Part shown: positions 54,001 to 64,000 of the stretch, piece by piece
Numbering within the stretch: the stretch's first letter is position 1
Layout of the letters: each line of letters begins with the position of its first letter
DNA from: Mesostigma viride
Lineage: Eukaryota; Streptophyta; Mesostigmatophyceae; Mesostigmatales; Mesostigmataceae
Length of the DNA stretch: 64,000 nt
Assembly (NCBI GenBank): GCA_009746045.1
Contig: RPFO01000667.1
Coordinates: 6,029,754-6,093,753 of the forward strand
Direction of reading: 5' to 3'
The notes under the pieces: generated by a model
What the model was told of the DNA's origin: nothing
Database searches by the model: none
Seen by the model: the letters and a program-made list of their open reading frames with translations, nothing else
Position numbers and translations under genes: made by a program

Positions 54001-57000
54001 TTTGTGGGGGGGGAAACCTCAAGCTAGGGTGCTTCCTGCTAATGTGACACGCCAGCATAAACCCACCAAAGTCCAAATATTACCAAGGCCCGCGCTGAGC
54101 AGCAAAACAAAGATTACCTGCCGAGCTGTCGGAGAGATCCGGGTCATCAATCTGGACACCCTGAATGGGCACCACAACACCCTGCTGAACCGAGAACGAT
54201 CCGCCAGGGACGTCCGTAAAGTTTCGGCTCTCGACCTGAGATGCCAGCGAATGGGGTTGCGTTCAAATCCACGCCGGGCAAGCAACATTTTTTTGGAAGG
54301 ACATTAGCCTGAAAATCTGCAAGCTGTAAGTTACAAAGATACATCAGCCTCAAATAAATAAACAAGTAAATTTATAAATCAATAAACAGGAATTAACTTC
54401 ATGGTAACTTCTAGGGTGTTTTGCTAACTTGAGATAAGCTTCCATACGACAGTCAATAACTGGTGCATTACACAGAGAAAGGAATGCCACTAGCTCGCGC
54501 AGACTTTTAGAGCAGAATGTGGTCAGAGTTGTGGGCCTTTCACCTGCGTGGCGGCACAAACAACGTGACTGTAGAGAAGCTACGCACGTGACCATGCCGA
54601 AGCCCGCTGGCCCTTGCCAGGAGGCAACACATATACGACTCACATTTACCACAGATCCGGGAGGACCCTATAAGTAAGACCAGTCCTACGCATGCAAGCT
54701 AAAATAACAAACTTATTTCACTAAAGCCCACATACCTGGCCCGTGCCGTTGGTAACTTCATAGCCCGTGACACGCACGTAGATGCCCTGGTCGGTCCCAG
54801 ACAGCAGCACATTTCCATTGTCGACGCCCGCAGGGAGGTCCCCGGCGTCGACCACCGCACGCAGGGTGAAGGCCAGGGTGCTGGGAGCCGTCACTGTGGG
54901 GGGGTCATTCACGGGCAGGACGACGATGGGCAGGGACAGGCTGGGGGTGCCCCCGTTGCTGGCGTTGGAGGTGGGGCCAGTGATGCCGGGGTTGTCTGAT
55001 GCCATGCCGACGATGTGGAGCCAGTCTTGGCCGTTGAAGTGAGGGCGCCTGGGGTTGGTGAGCCAACCATGCAAGGGAGCATGTAATAAAGGGCCAATAA
55101 AGGAGGGAAGACCAATAAACATGCGACCAATAAGATGTGAACTTACGTTTACTTTTTAAAATTTATTTATTACGGCTGTAGCCTGTAAGCAAACCCTAGT
55201 GCTGAAATGGGTGAAAATGGCGACCATTCAAGGAGCAGAAGGGATGTACGACACAAGCCTGTCAAGAAGATATAACCATGATCTGGAATAGCAGTATATA
55301 GTGAAAGCAGCTGTGACATGCTGAGATCCTGTTATTCAGCAGTACACATCTGAGCGTGCCAGAAGCTGAAACCAATTTAATCAAGACTGGAAGCTACCAT
55401 TACCCGCACCTCCTTCAAGCGTTACAGTTTAGGTGCGATCCAGGGCATCCATGCCATGCCATACCATATCAGACCAACGTACCATGGGATCGATATCAAA
55501 GCACACCACGACAAGGCACATACCCGATATAGCGCAGGGTCTGGAGGCGGCTGTTCAGGTCCCCCGCGGTCCCTGATAGGATCGCCAGGGGCAGCAGCGG
55601 CGGCCTGCCCGGGGCCACCGCCTCTGCCAGGGCCTCTTCTGCTGTCAGACGCGAGCAGTCAGCACCCAGTTCCGCTAGTGCCACACCCGGCTCCAGGTTG
55701 CTGCAGGGGGGAAGGAAGGAAAAGAGGACAGAAGACATGGAAGTAAGAGCAGAAGATCAGAAGTAAGAGCAGAAGGAGAATGGCTTGACTTGAGTCAGCC
55801 CTATTCTGCAGGTGGCTTCAGTGAGCTCGCCAAATGCCAGGATGACTCCTATTCCGCGGAATGACGCGTCGCTGGAGATTGCTGGAGTAAATATATGCTG
55901 ATTGCAATAGGAAGATCCGCCCAAGTATGCATATAAAGTCCCACCGAGCACCACAACATACAGCGACCTCACGTGGCCAAAGATGGCTAGCACAAGCAGC
56001 GGCGTGAGCAACAACCAGCGGCCAGAATTAGCCCTGACAAATTGTCAGGATTAGCTGCAACGAGCAGCAAGAAGGAGCAGTCGCCTTGCAGGGGGGATCA
56101 GCTGGAGACAAGTATTACTATACTACTGAAACAGTTTGGTACCATACCGGATTCGAACACAGGACCTCTTCCATGATTTCGCGGCTATAGGGGTCTCCTG
56201 ATCCGAAGGCATCCCAAGCGATAGCCCAACTGCGAAAAAGCTCTTCACCGGAGAGCGGTGCAAGTGCGTTCGAAATTCTCCAATATGAACTAGTGGATCG
56301 AATTTAACTGCTAACCCCACGGGGGCGGATGTGACTAGGAGTACTACTCACTGGGTCACGCCGGCGGAAGCCGGCCAAAGGTGACTCCTGGTGACCACGG
56401 CTGCACTCTGGACCTCCACAAGCCAGCACCTCGTAACCGGAATATCAACCAAATAATAGTGAAATCTATCAGTATATAGTACTACTATTAGTGCTATATA
56501 CTATTACTTATTATGATACTAACATAATGCAATATAGCACTACTATAAGTACAAATAGTAGTACTATACTATTAGTACTATAAATAAAGATATGCCACTG
56601 TCATTTCCAACATGCATGGATTTCCAACATGCAGATTTGTACTTTGGTACAGATACGATGAAATGGGAACGATCCAGAGAAGATTACCATGGCCCCTGCG
56701 CAAGGATGACACGCACAAATCGGGAATGAGGTCCAAATTTTTCTGGCTTCCCGGGTCACATAATGCGCCCTTCACCTGTCACATTCACACCGTTGTGTGG
56801 ATACCTTCATAAGGGGTTTGCTGATACTCATCCCCATTTCTTCATCTCTGGTCTATAATTGGATAATTAATAAACCTACCCGAAATGTCCAACAAACATG
56901 TCAACTTAGCAACGGGTTCAACAAAGAATAGATGGCCCTCACCGGTTGTCGTCAAAGGCCGTGCCCCCACCCTGGGAGAGTCCCTTGAGGAGGCTCCCGT

Positions 57001-60000
57001 GGGCCACCCGGGCGCACACGCGCAGCCTCGCGCCGGCGTCGGAGTAGGCGAGGGAGATGCCTTGCAGCGACCTGTGTTTGCATGCGGGGGCAGGGGGTGT
57101 GCGTTTACAACATGCACGCAGCTCCAAGTAAGCAAAGTTTCGTCCTGAAGTAAATGTGCAGCGCACCAACCCGTGAATGCTTAGCGCAACGGCCCGTGAA
57201 TGCGCAGGGCATCAACCTGTGAATGTGTAGTGCGACAAGCTGAGTCATCGATATGAGAAGGGACAAAATTAAACTAGAGGGTATCGACGACCTTGCGTCG
57301 ACCTGTACGTCCCCGCCTATGGGCATGCGGTTTGATGGGATCATGTGAGCGCAGATGCAAGCATGTACATAATCAGTCACCAGGGCGCCAATCCCGCTTT
57401 CTTGCACGGGCACATGTCCACGCAATCTCATGTTCAATCTTATGCTCAATCTTATGCTCAATGTTATGCTTAATCTCATGCTCAATCCCAGGTTCTTGGG
57501 TGCTCGGGCTTGAGTATGTAACCATCATCGACAGCCGCTGGCCCATCGGCCTTCCATGCATGCAAGGGTGCCGGTAGATGCCATCCTCATCCTCCCTACG
57601 TATGTAGGCAGATAACCACTGCAACGGACCCGATTCAAGTCGAACACGCACACGTACAAACACATGCACACATACCTACCCCCATATATGGCATCCGGCA
57701 CGATAGCAAGGAAGGCCAAGATTAAGTACTCTATACCTGCATCTCTCAGGGATATGTGCTACATGTACTCCCAACGAAGTTATGCTCCTAATTAATTCAA
57801 TTTTAATTTAATACTTGCATGGTTTGTATGCATCTACTAATGCATCAGCAATAAAATAAGGCAGAATACCTTGCCCCCCAGCTCTGGCATCGACGTAGTA
57901 CACGATGATACCAGGAAGCGAAGGTGCCATGAACATACCACTGTGTGAAAACACCCAGGGAAGATGCGTACCCTGGCAGAAAGTGCTGTACCCCCAAAGA
58001 ATCACTCCCCACAAGCTCTGGTACTTCATGACGACACAAGGACGCACAAAAAACACTTTGGGCGCTGACACCATGGGAACATGATTGTGCGCGGATACCA
58101 TCAGGGAGTACGCTTACCCCGCGGTGTCCTCCAGGACTTGGAACCGGGGCACCGCGCTTTGGAGCGAGGGTGGCAGCGGGAGCACCCTTACGGTCACCCT
58201 GGCATCCCCTCCCCCCCGCCCCCTGGCATCCGTCACCGTATAATGGAACTCATCGACGCCGACAAAGCCCAGCCGCGGCGAGTAGAGGACAGCAGAGCGC
58301 TGGCTGTCGAGGGCGGCCGTGCTCCCACTGGCCGGCTGTATACAAAGAGACGTGGATGGTCCATGAAAAAGGAGTTTTGCGTTTGCGTGAGTCGTGTCCT
58401 GTGCTAGGATATGCATGTGCGTGCTAGGGTGAGTGGGTTCACGAATAGATGGGGTTAATGGGTCTTTGGAGATGGTGAATGGGTTGTTAGAAGAACTGGG
58501 AGGCATGGAGGAAGGGAAAGCATAGGGGGTCGCAAAGGCAACGCACTTGGTCAAATGCAGTGTGCACATGCAGCTCAAAGAATTGTCGCCTAACACCAGC
58601 ACTGTCAGGACAAATTAACCGCACTGCTAATCACTCAAGGAATAGCCCAATCAATGAAAAGTGCCCTAAATACAGAGCGGCACAAGGCATACTGGGAAGG
58701 TCAGCTCCAGGGCCAGATGATGGATGGCTTTAACAAAGGCATACCGAGGGCTTTACTACAAAGATGCAAAGTACGGGGAAGCATAGCGGAGAGGTCAGCT
58801 CCAGGGCCAGATGATGGATGGCTTTAACAAAGGCATACCGAGGGCTTTACTACAAAGACGCAAACTAGGGGGGAGCATGCCGGAGAGGTCAGCTCCAGGG
58901 CCAGATGATGGATGGCTTTAACAAATGCATACCGAGGGCTTTACCATAAAGACACAAACTAGGGGGAAGCATACCAGAGAGGTCAGCTCCAGGGACAGGC
59001 TGCCACTGGCCACGGTGTCGTTCGCCAGCACATCGATCCGCAGGGGTGTGCCCTCGACCGTCACGACACAGTCATCCATGGCCTGTGGTGGAAAATCATC
59101 TGCAGTAGTTGCACGATTGTGGAGGCAAGGCAGCGGGGGAGATGTATACACGGACCAGAGAAAAAGAGGACACATAATGATATGAGGGCTTCAAAATGGG
59201 GCAGATTAAATTTGCGAGGGCAGCCCCTTCCAGGGGTCAGATTCATACTTCTACAGCCCTTGCTTGAGGAGGTCAGGTTTCAATTTCCGTAGAAATAGAT
59301 TCAGGACTACCCCAAGGCCATTGGCCTGCCAGCACATCATTCATGACTCACCAATCAGAGGGATGTTCACGTGGTCACTGAACTGTTGCCCGTTGACCGA
59401 TATTGACACCTGGAGCCTCGCGTCAGGGACCGCAAAGGGTGGCGTCGGCCCGCACACCACCGTCTCGGGCATCCCCTCGTTTCCCGTCGCAGACAACGCC
59501 TCAAGTCTCCCCTCGACCGTGGCCTCCACTGCGGTCCACTCCGTGCCCCCGTCGGGCTGGACCGCCTGCCAGCTGTTGCCTCCGGGGAGGTCCGGCAGGG
59601 ACCCGTTCAGGGGGGCCACGGCACCCGTGATATAGAACCGGCAGGTTATGTCGACGTGGGGGTCGACGCCCGTTGTCTGGACGGTCACATACTCGTTGCC
59701 GCGGTAGTCGAGCCAGGTGCCGTCAGGGATGGCTATCGCGGGGGGCTCTGTTGGTGCGCGGTGCCGGTGGGTTGGATGTGGCAGTTTACCGCAGAATGGT
59801 CGCAGTTATTAAGGGTGTGTAAAGGATGGGGTGGGATGGGCATGGCAGGCTGCCAGGCTGAAGTAGGGTCGTTGCAGGCGAACCGCGTGGTGAAGAGATG
59901 GGGCGAAATGGGTGGCAGCAGGCTGAGTTGCAACAGACAGACTGACTGATTGACTGAACAACCGACCGACCGACCGACCGACCGACCGACCGACCGACCG

Positions 60001-63000
60001 ACCGACCGACCGACTGACCGACCGACTGACCGACCGACCGACCGACCGACTGACCGACTGACCGACCGACCGACGGACCGACCGACCGACGGACCGACCG
60101 ACCGACCGACGGACCGACGGACCGACCGACGGACCGACCGACCGATCGACCGACGGACCGACCGACCGACCGACCGACCGATCGACCGACCGACCGACCG
60201 ACGGACCGACTGACCGACCGACTGACCGACCGACCGACCGACCGACTGACCGACCGACCGACTGACCGACCGACCGACCGACCGACCGACCGACCGACCG
60301 ACCGACCGACCGACCGATCGACCGACCGACCAACCGACCGACCGACGGACCGACCGACCGACGGACCGACGGACCGACGGACCGACGGACCGACGGACAG
60401 ACGGACCGACGGACCGACGGATCGACGGACCGACGGACCGACGGACCGACGGACCGACGGACCGACGGACGGACCGACCGACCGACCGACCGACCGACCG
60501 ACCGACCGACCGACCGACCGACCGACCGACCGACGGACCGACGGACCGACGGACGGACCGACCGACCGACCGACCGACCGACCGACCGACCGACCGACCG
60601 ACCGACCGACCGACCGACGGACCGACGGACCGACGGACGGACCGACCGACCGACCGACCGACCGACCGACCGACCGACCGATCGACCGACCGACCGACCG
60701 ACCGACCGACGGACCGACCGACCGGCCGACCCACCGACCAGCCGGCCGATCGACCGAGCAACCGAGCGAGCGAGCAAGCAAGCAACCGACCGACCGAGCG
60801 GCTGACCGACCGAGCGAGCGACCGACTGACCGAGCGACCGAGCAACGCACTGAGTGAGTGAGTGAGTGAGTGAGTGAGTGAGTGAGTGAGTGAGTGAGTG
60901 AGTGACTGACTGACTGACTGGCTGACTGACTGACTGACTGACTGACTGACTGACTGACTGACTGACTGACTGACTGACTGACTGACTGACTGACTGACTG
61001 ACTGACTGACTGACTGACTGACTGACTGACTGTGCAAAAGCTTAGCGAGAGGCCTTACTGAAGAAAGGGCGTAGCTCATCATGCCTTCCTGAGCACTATT
61101 CGTCGTGTGGGCACCGCTGTGACAAGAAGATAACACTACTTGCTTTTGTATACTAGTATGCTTATCCTACTATATTAAATGGATTATTCTTAATATTACT
61201 ACTTTTTAAATATTCTTTCCATAGCAGCATATGTGTGTTACTGTCCTAACTGCCCTGGTAATAATGCCAACATTGTTATCTGCTGATCTTTTCCCCCTCT
61301 CTCCCCTCCCCCCAACCACCACCACCACCTACACCCACCCTTATGCTGCTGACCCACGCACCTGAGTACAGAAACCGCTTAATATTCCTGCTCTTATTAT
61401 CTTGCCCCCTGAAGTTATATTCTAACATTCATATCGTCAACCAACCACAGTTTAAGAGCCGCTTATGCCTGCCCTACCTATTATGTTTTAGTACCACTAG
61501 CCTATTATGTTTTAGTACCATCTATTTTCACTCACGCACCGTAGTACAGGAACAGCGAAGGCACGGGCAGGACAGTGTCCCCCAGGTAGATGGTGACGCT
61601 GACAGAAGCGGGGCCAGGCCACGGTGGCGTGTGACAGCTCATCGTGCCATCCTCGCTGCTGTATTCGATCGGGATCACGAAATCGCTGCCGCCAAATTGG
61701 GCAAACGCCAGCTGGCGCGCCTGAAGGCCCGGCCCGCTCAGGGTGATGCGGGTCCCCCCACTGGTGGGGCCCAGGGACGGGGTCATTTGGGAGATCATGG
61801 GGGGCGTCTCTGGTAGCCGGCGAGCCAATGCATGCACACAAGGCATGGACAAGTATAGAGAGATAGGCATGAATAACACAATATGGCATTAATAATAAGG
61901 AATGCGTTCTCGCAAAGAAGACAGGCGGGAGCAAGTGGGGCTGGGGAGGACAGCGGGGGTGTAGGCTGGGAGGTGGAGAGGGGCAGAGAGAGGCAGAAAG
62001 GAAGTTACCTGTACTTGAACCAGAAAATTTTCTGCTATCAAGGATTGTGAGGACGCGGCATAGTCACATGATACTAGATACGCGTCCATCATAGAGATTA
62101 CTTATATACAACACACTATTAGATGGCGTAATCAAATACTACTATCAGCTTTGAAACATCGCCGCTCTGCCCCAGCGTACCTGGCAGCACGCTCCAGCGG
62201 AGGCAGGGCGTGGCGGGGAACATCATCGGCATGGCCCCCAGTGCGACCTGGACGCAGAACGTCCTCTCCGCTTCCGTCTCCAGAAAAATGCCATACGTGC
62301 CATTCTGCCGGTCTTCTAGTCGAACTGCAAGGAACGAGACATTGAAAAAAAAAAGGGGATGAAGGGGTTATGCGGAAGGGATGTGTAAGAGGGCTGCGCA
62401 TGACTGCCGCTGTGCCGGTCCTCCAGCCGAACTGCCGAACTGCAAGATGGAGGATATGCAAGCATGAAGCCATTGGAAGGAAAAGTCAGACGTGAGGATG
62501 AAAAGACTATGCAGTAGGTAATAGGGGTTCATACGCAGGCCATATGGAATGGTTGGTGCCCGGCCATATGACCACTGCTAACACTGCCAATACGTCCGTA
62601 GTAGGCTCAGCATTGTCTTCTGTGCAAGAACTAAGCGATGTGTCAAGAGAGGAGCAGTTTGAGGAAGGGACAAGACACGAGGGCGGTAAAAACGATACGA
62701 TGACATACGTGTCACAATTGATACTTGAGAGAAAGTATAAATGAAGGATGACACAAGGCTGCGAACTATGATGCCTATGAACGGAGATCTAAGTACGGGG
62801 ACTCCAGCGAAGTCATCTGCCAAGGACTTAGGTAAGCCATCTCTCTCTCTCATGACCACCCTGTCTCACCAAGGACTTAGGTACGCCATCTCTCTCTCAT
62901 GACCACCCTGTCTCGCCAAGGACTTAGGTACGCCATCTCTCTCTCATGACCACCCTGTCTCGCCAAGGACTTAGGTAAGCCATCTCTCTCTCATCACCAC

Positions 63001-64000
63001 CTTGTCTCGCCAAGGACTTAGGTACGCCATCTCTCTCTCATGACCACCTTGTCTCGCCAAGGACTTAGGTACGCCATCTCTCTCTCATGACCACCCTATC
63101 TCGCCAAGGACTTAGGTACGCCATCTCTCTCTCATGACCACCCTGCCTCGCCAAGGACTTAGGTACGCCATCTCTCTCTCTCATGACCACCCTTTCTCGC
63201 CAAGGACTTAGGTACGCCATCTCTCTCTCTCATGACCACCCTTTCTCGCCAAGCGTAGGTGTCCCCTGCTGCTGATGCCCACATGTACACCTAGGCTTCG
63301 CGATAGCGACCCCTTCCCATTGGGCCGAATGCGGGCTGACAGGGGGTCGGTTCGGCCCGTCCTAGACTCTCCCCACTGCCCATGGCTCCCAAGCAGAGAA
63401 TAAACTTTTCTAAATTTTCATTTTTATTCTCAAGTTTATCCCCACTGCCCATGGCTCCCAAGCAGAGAATAACTTTTATTTGTTTCTTACAAGTTGAAAT
63501 GTTGTAGAAAGGCATCATGATCACTACACCCACTACGAGTGCAGACTCGACAGTCGACACCCACTACGGGTGCAGACTCTACACCCACCAAGAGTGCAGG
63601 CTCTACACCAACCCAGGGCGCAGACTCTACACCCACCAGGCACCCACCGAGAGTGCAGACTCTACAACAACGAAGGGCGCAGACTCTACACCAATCACTC
63701 TACACCACTCTACTCTGTGCGATCACGTCTCAAAGGGGGGGGGGGGGGGGGAGGAAATGCCAACCGACCATTCGATAAGCCCTCTCCAGGAAAAAGAAAC
63801 GTCAACAAGGGACCCCTAGACAGACCTGAAACGTTGGCAGGTGCGCCCAACAGCACCGCCACCGCCGCCGTCACGTTGTCGCCCCCCTGCCACCGCTGGT
63901 TGCCGAACGAGTCGTACGCGGTCACAACCAGGTGCCGCCCTACCGGCCGCCGCTCGGAGAAGGACCACCCGGTGGGGTCCTTGACCAGGTCTGTACCGGA
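51079..64000 (-). CDS. Large single-pass membrane protein: filamin-like, IPT/TIG and cadherin-like repeats (3' part, 13 exons)
   Basis: Exons, minus strand, 5' to 3': 64000-63826 (5' part beyond the window), 62324-62181, 61809-61540, 59747-59352, 59099-58975, 58335-58118, 57071-56943, 55700-55524, 55048-54736, 54235-54118, 53667-53468, 52684-52405, 51308-51079 (stop). All introns are GT-AG and every phase joins without a stop, giving about 924 residues. Domains in order: filamin-like ([25 protein letters not shown]); IPT/TIG ([20 protein letters not shown]); a TIG-adjacent beta region; cadherin-like/VCBS-type repeats ([54 protein letters not shown]). The last exon has one hydrophobic helix ([14 protein letters not shown]) followed by [12 protein letters not shown], a stop-transfer and short cytoplasmic tail. 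A type I surface or adhesion protein is inferred. The family member is not recognised; plant GEX2 also has filamin-like repeats but lacks the rest. Confidence 0.85.
52030..52335. repeat. Intronic minisatellite, unit about 90 bp
   Basis: 3.3 units starting near 52041, 52131, 52222 and 52312 (ACCGCTT.ATGAGGCAGCC, TTGCCAGGCAACCCCTGCA). It lies in the last intron of the membrane-protein gene. Confidence 0.88.
56140..56350 (-). mobile_element. tRNA-related SINE, diverged copy
   Basis: On the minus strand: A-box-like GTTGGGCTATCGC, then GATGCCTTCGGATCAGGAGA and B-box GTGTTCGAATCCGG, with upstream sequence resembling the unit at 9168-9621 (GTAGTACTCCT, CTCTCCGGTGAAGAGCTTTT). It is in an intron of the membrane-protein gene. 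Stem pairing is too poor for a working tRNA. Confidence 0.65.
56639..56742 (+). ncRNA. U6: U6 spliceosomal snRNA, probable pseudogene
   Basis: The sequence has the U6 layout: a 5' stem-loop GTACTTTGGTAC, a GATGAAATGGGAACGAT stretch, the ACAGAGA-box region followed by AGATTA.CATGGCCCCTGCG, CAAGGATGACACGCACAAAT, and a terminal GGTCCAAATTTTT. The identity is clear. Two key sites differ from the near-universal sequence: ACAGAGA reads CCAGAGA, and the catalytic AGC triad reads ACC. No TATA box lies at the usual distance of 25-30 bases; the nearest, CTATAAATAAA, is about 60 bases upstream. It sits antisense in an intron of the membrane-protein gene. A retro- or segmental pseudogene is most likely, though a divergent functional copy is not excluded. 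Confidence 0.88.
57735..57812 (+). mobile_element. Half-LINE family 1 3' end, intronic
   Basis: TCTCAGGGATATGTGCTACA, CTCCCAACGAAGTTATG and an AATT-rich tail match the end of the element at 9751-11686. Imperfect 8-bp flanks ACCTGCAT / ACTTGCAT fit a target duplication. Confidence 0.75.
58696..58990. repeat. 94-bp tandem repeat spanning an exon-intron boundary
   Basis: GGTCAGCTCCAGGG starts at 58699, 58793, 58887 and 58981, a period of 94. The last unit is the real 3' end of exon 59099-58975 (GAGCTGACCTCTCTG then GTATGC). The others are duplicated downstream inside the intron. Confidence 0.88.
59941..61032. repeat. Tetranucleotide tract (GACC/GACG/GAGT/GACT)n, about 1.1 kb
   Basis: Mostly GACC units with interspersed GACGGACC to about 60720, a transition of mixed GAGC/GACC units, then pure GAGT (60850-60903) and GACT (60904-61031). 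It is intronic, between exons 61809-61540 and 59747-59352. Long Ser-Val-Gly-Arg frames across it are artefacts of a 4-base period. Confidence 0.95.
62820..63253. repeat. Intronic minisatellite, unit 47 bp
   Basis: Nine or so units of CCAAGGACTTAGGTACGCCA, TCTCTCTC, ATGACCACCCTGTCTCG, with starts near 62822, 62871, 62918, 62965, 63012 and 63059. It is inside the intron between exons 63826 and 62324. Confidence 0.9.
63374..63477. repeat. Intronic direct repeat of about 35 bp
   Basis: CCCACTGCCCATGGCTCCCA followed by AGCAGAGAATAA occurs twice, about 68 bp apart. Confidence 0.8.
63530..63751. repeat. Irregular short tandem repeats and a 17-G run
   Basis: Repeated GTGCAGACTCTACACCCACC-type units of about 20-27 bp (63538-63715), then a run of 17 G at 63735-63751. 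All are in the intron just after exon 64000-63826. Confidence 0.8.

Noticed and set aside
56150-56260. Possible tRNA gene (minus)
   Set aside because: Same family as the SINE at 9168-9621; the cloverleaf cannot be closed.
59733-61136. 467-, 354- and 322-residue Ser-Val-Gly-Arg frames (minus)
   Set aside because: They are artefacts of a four-base repeat, which is open in several frames. The region is intronic, between two phase-matched exons.
62820-63253. Regular repeats resembling a CRISPR array
   Set aside because: Units are contiguous without unique spacers and the DNA is eukaryotic; it is a minisatellite.

Overview
This is eukaryotic nuclear DNA, most likely from a green-lineage alga. 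The clearest host gene encodes a plant/green-algal type phosphatidylinositol 4-kinase gamma with an N-terminal ubiquitin-like domain. A second host gene has ordinary GT-AG introns whose phases can be followed across 13 exons. The species cannot be named from the sequence. Most of the window is transposable-element DNA, much of it nested and datable by order of insertion.

Layout. 1-2.7 kb: a (GTT)n tract and unassigned DNA with one foldback element. 2.7-3.7 kb: short repeats ending in (CAA)n. 3.7-11.7 kb: fragments of L1-like non-LTR elements, an RT fragment lying inverted inside one of them, a tRNA-related SINE-like unit, and an intact ORF1-only 'half-LINE' (9751-11686) bounded by a 10-bp target duplication. 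12.8-14.9 kb: the intronless PI4K-gamma gene (minus). 17.5-24.6 kb: one L1-like RT pseudogene split by three successive LINE insertions, one of which carries a piggyBac-like TTAA element. 24.9-28.5 kb: another decayed RT gene, itself interrupted. 28.5-40.8 kb: an array of a different retrotransposon, with a restriction-like endonuclease (REL-ENDO). It comprises head-to-tail 5'-truncated copies plus one nearly full-length minus-strand copy (33213-39480). 40.9-45.1 kb: more L1-like fragments, with one further REL-ENDO copy inserted in one of them. 45-51 kb: mostly unassigned, with a minisatellite. 51.1-64 kb (minus): the 3' part of a large gene for a single-pass membrane protein with filamin-like, IPT/TIG and cadherin-like repeats. 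Its introns hold minisatellites, a SINE, a U6 snRNA pseudogene and a 1.1-kb tetranucleotide tract.

The most unusual item is the REL-ENDO retrotransposon. Its single long minus-strand ORF (38512 to 33353, about 1,720 codons) joins a PHD finger, a RING-H2 finger and C2H2-like fingers to the reverse transcriptase and a CCHC/PD-(D/E)xK endonuclease. It is preceded by five 170-bp tandem repeats and is interrupted only by three single-base shifts in or at G/C runs and one TGA. Six truncated plus-strand copies begin directly after an (AT)n run, five of them at (AT)n-GGG and one at (AT)n-GG, which points to a microsatellite-like target.

The L1-like elements look like a LINE/half-LINE partnership. 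ORF1-only elements and RT-bearing elements share the same short 3' stem-loop followed by (TTAA)n, so the RT of one could copy the other. The (TTAA)n tails in turn offer TTAA sites used by the piggyBac-like element.
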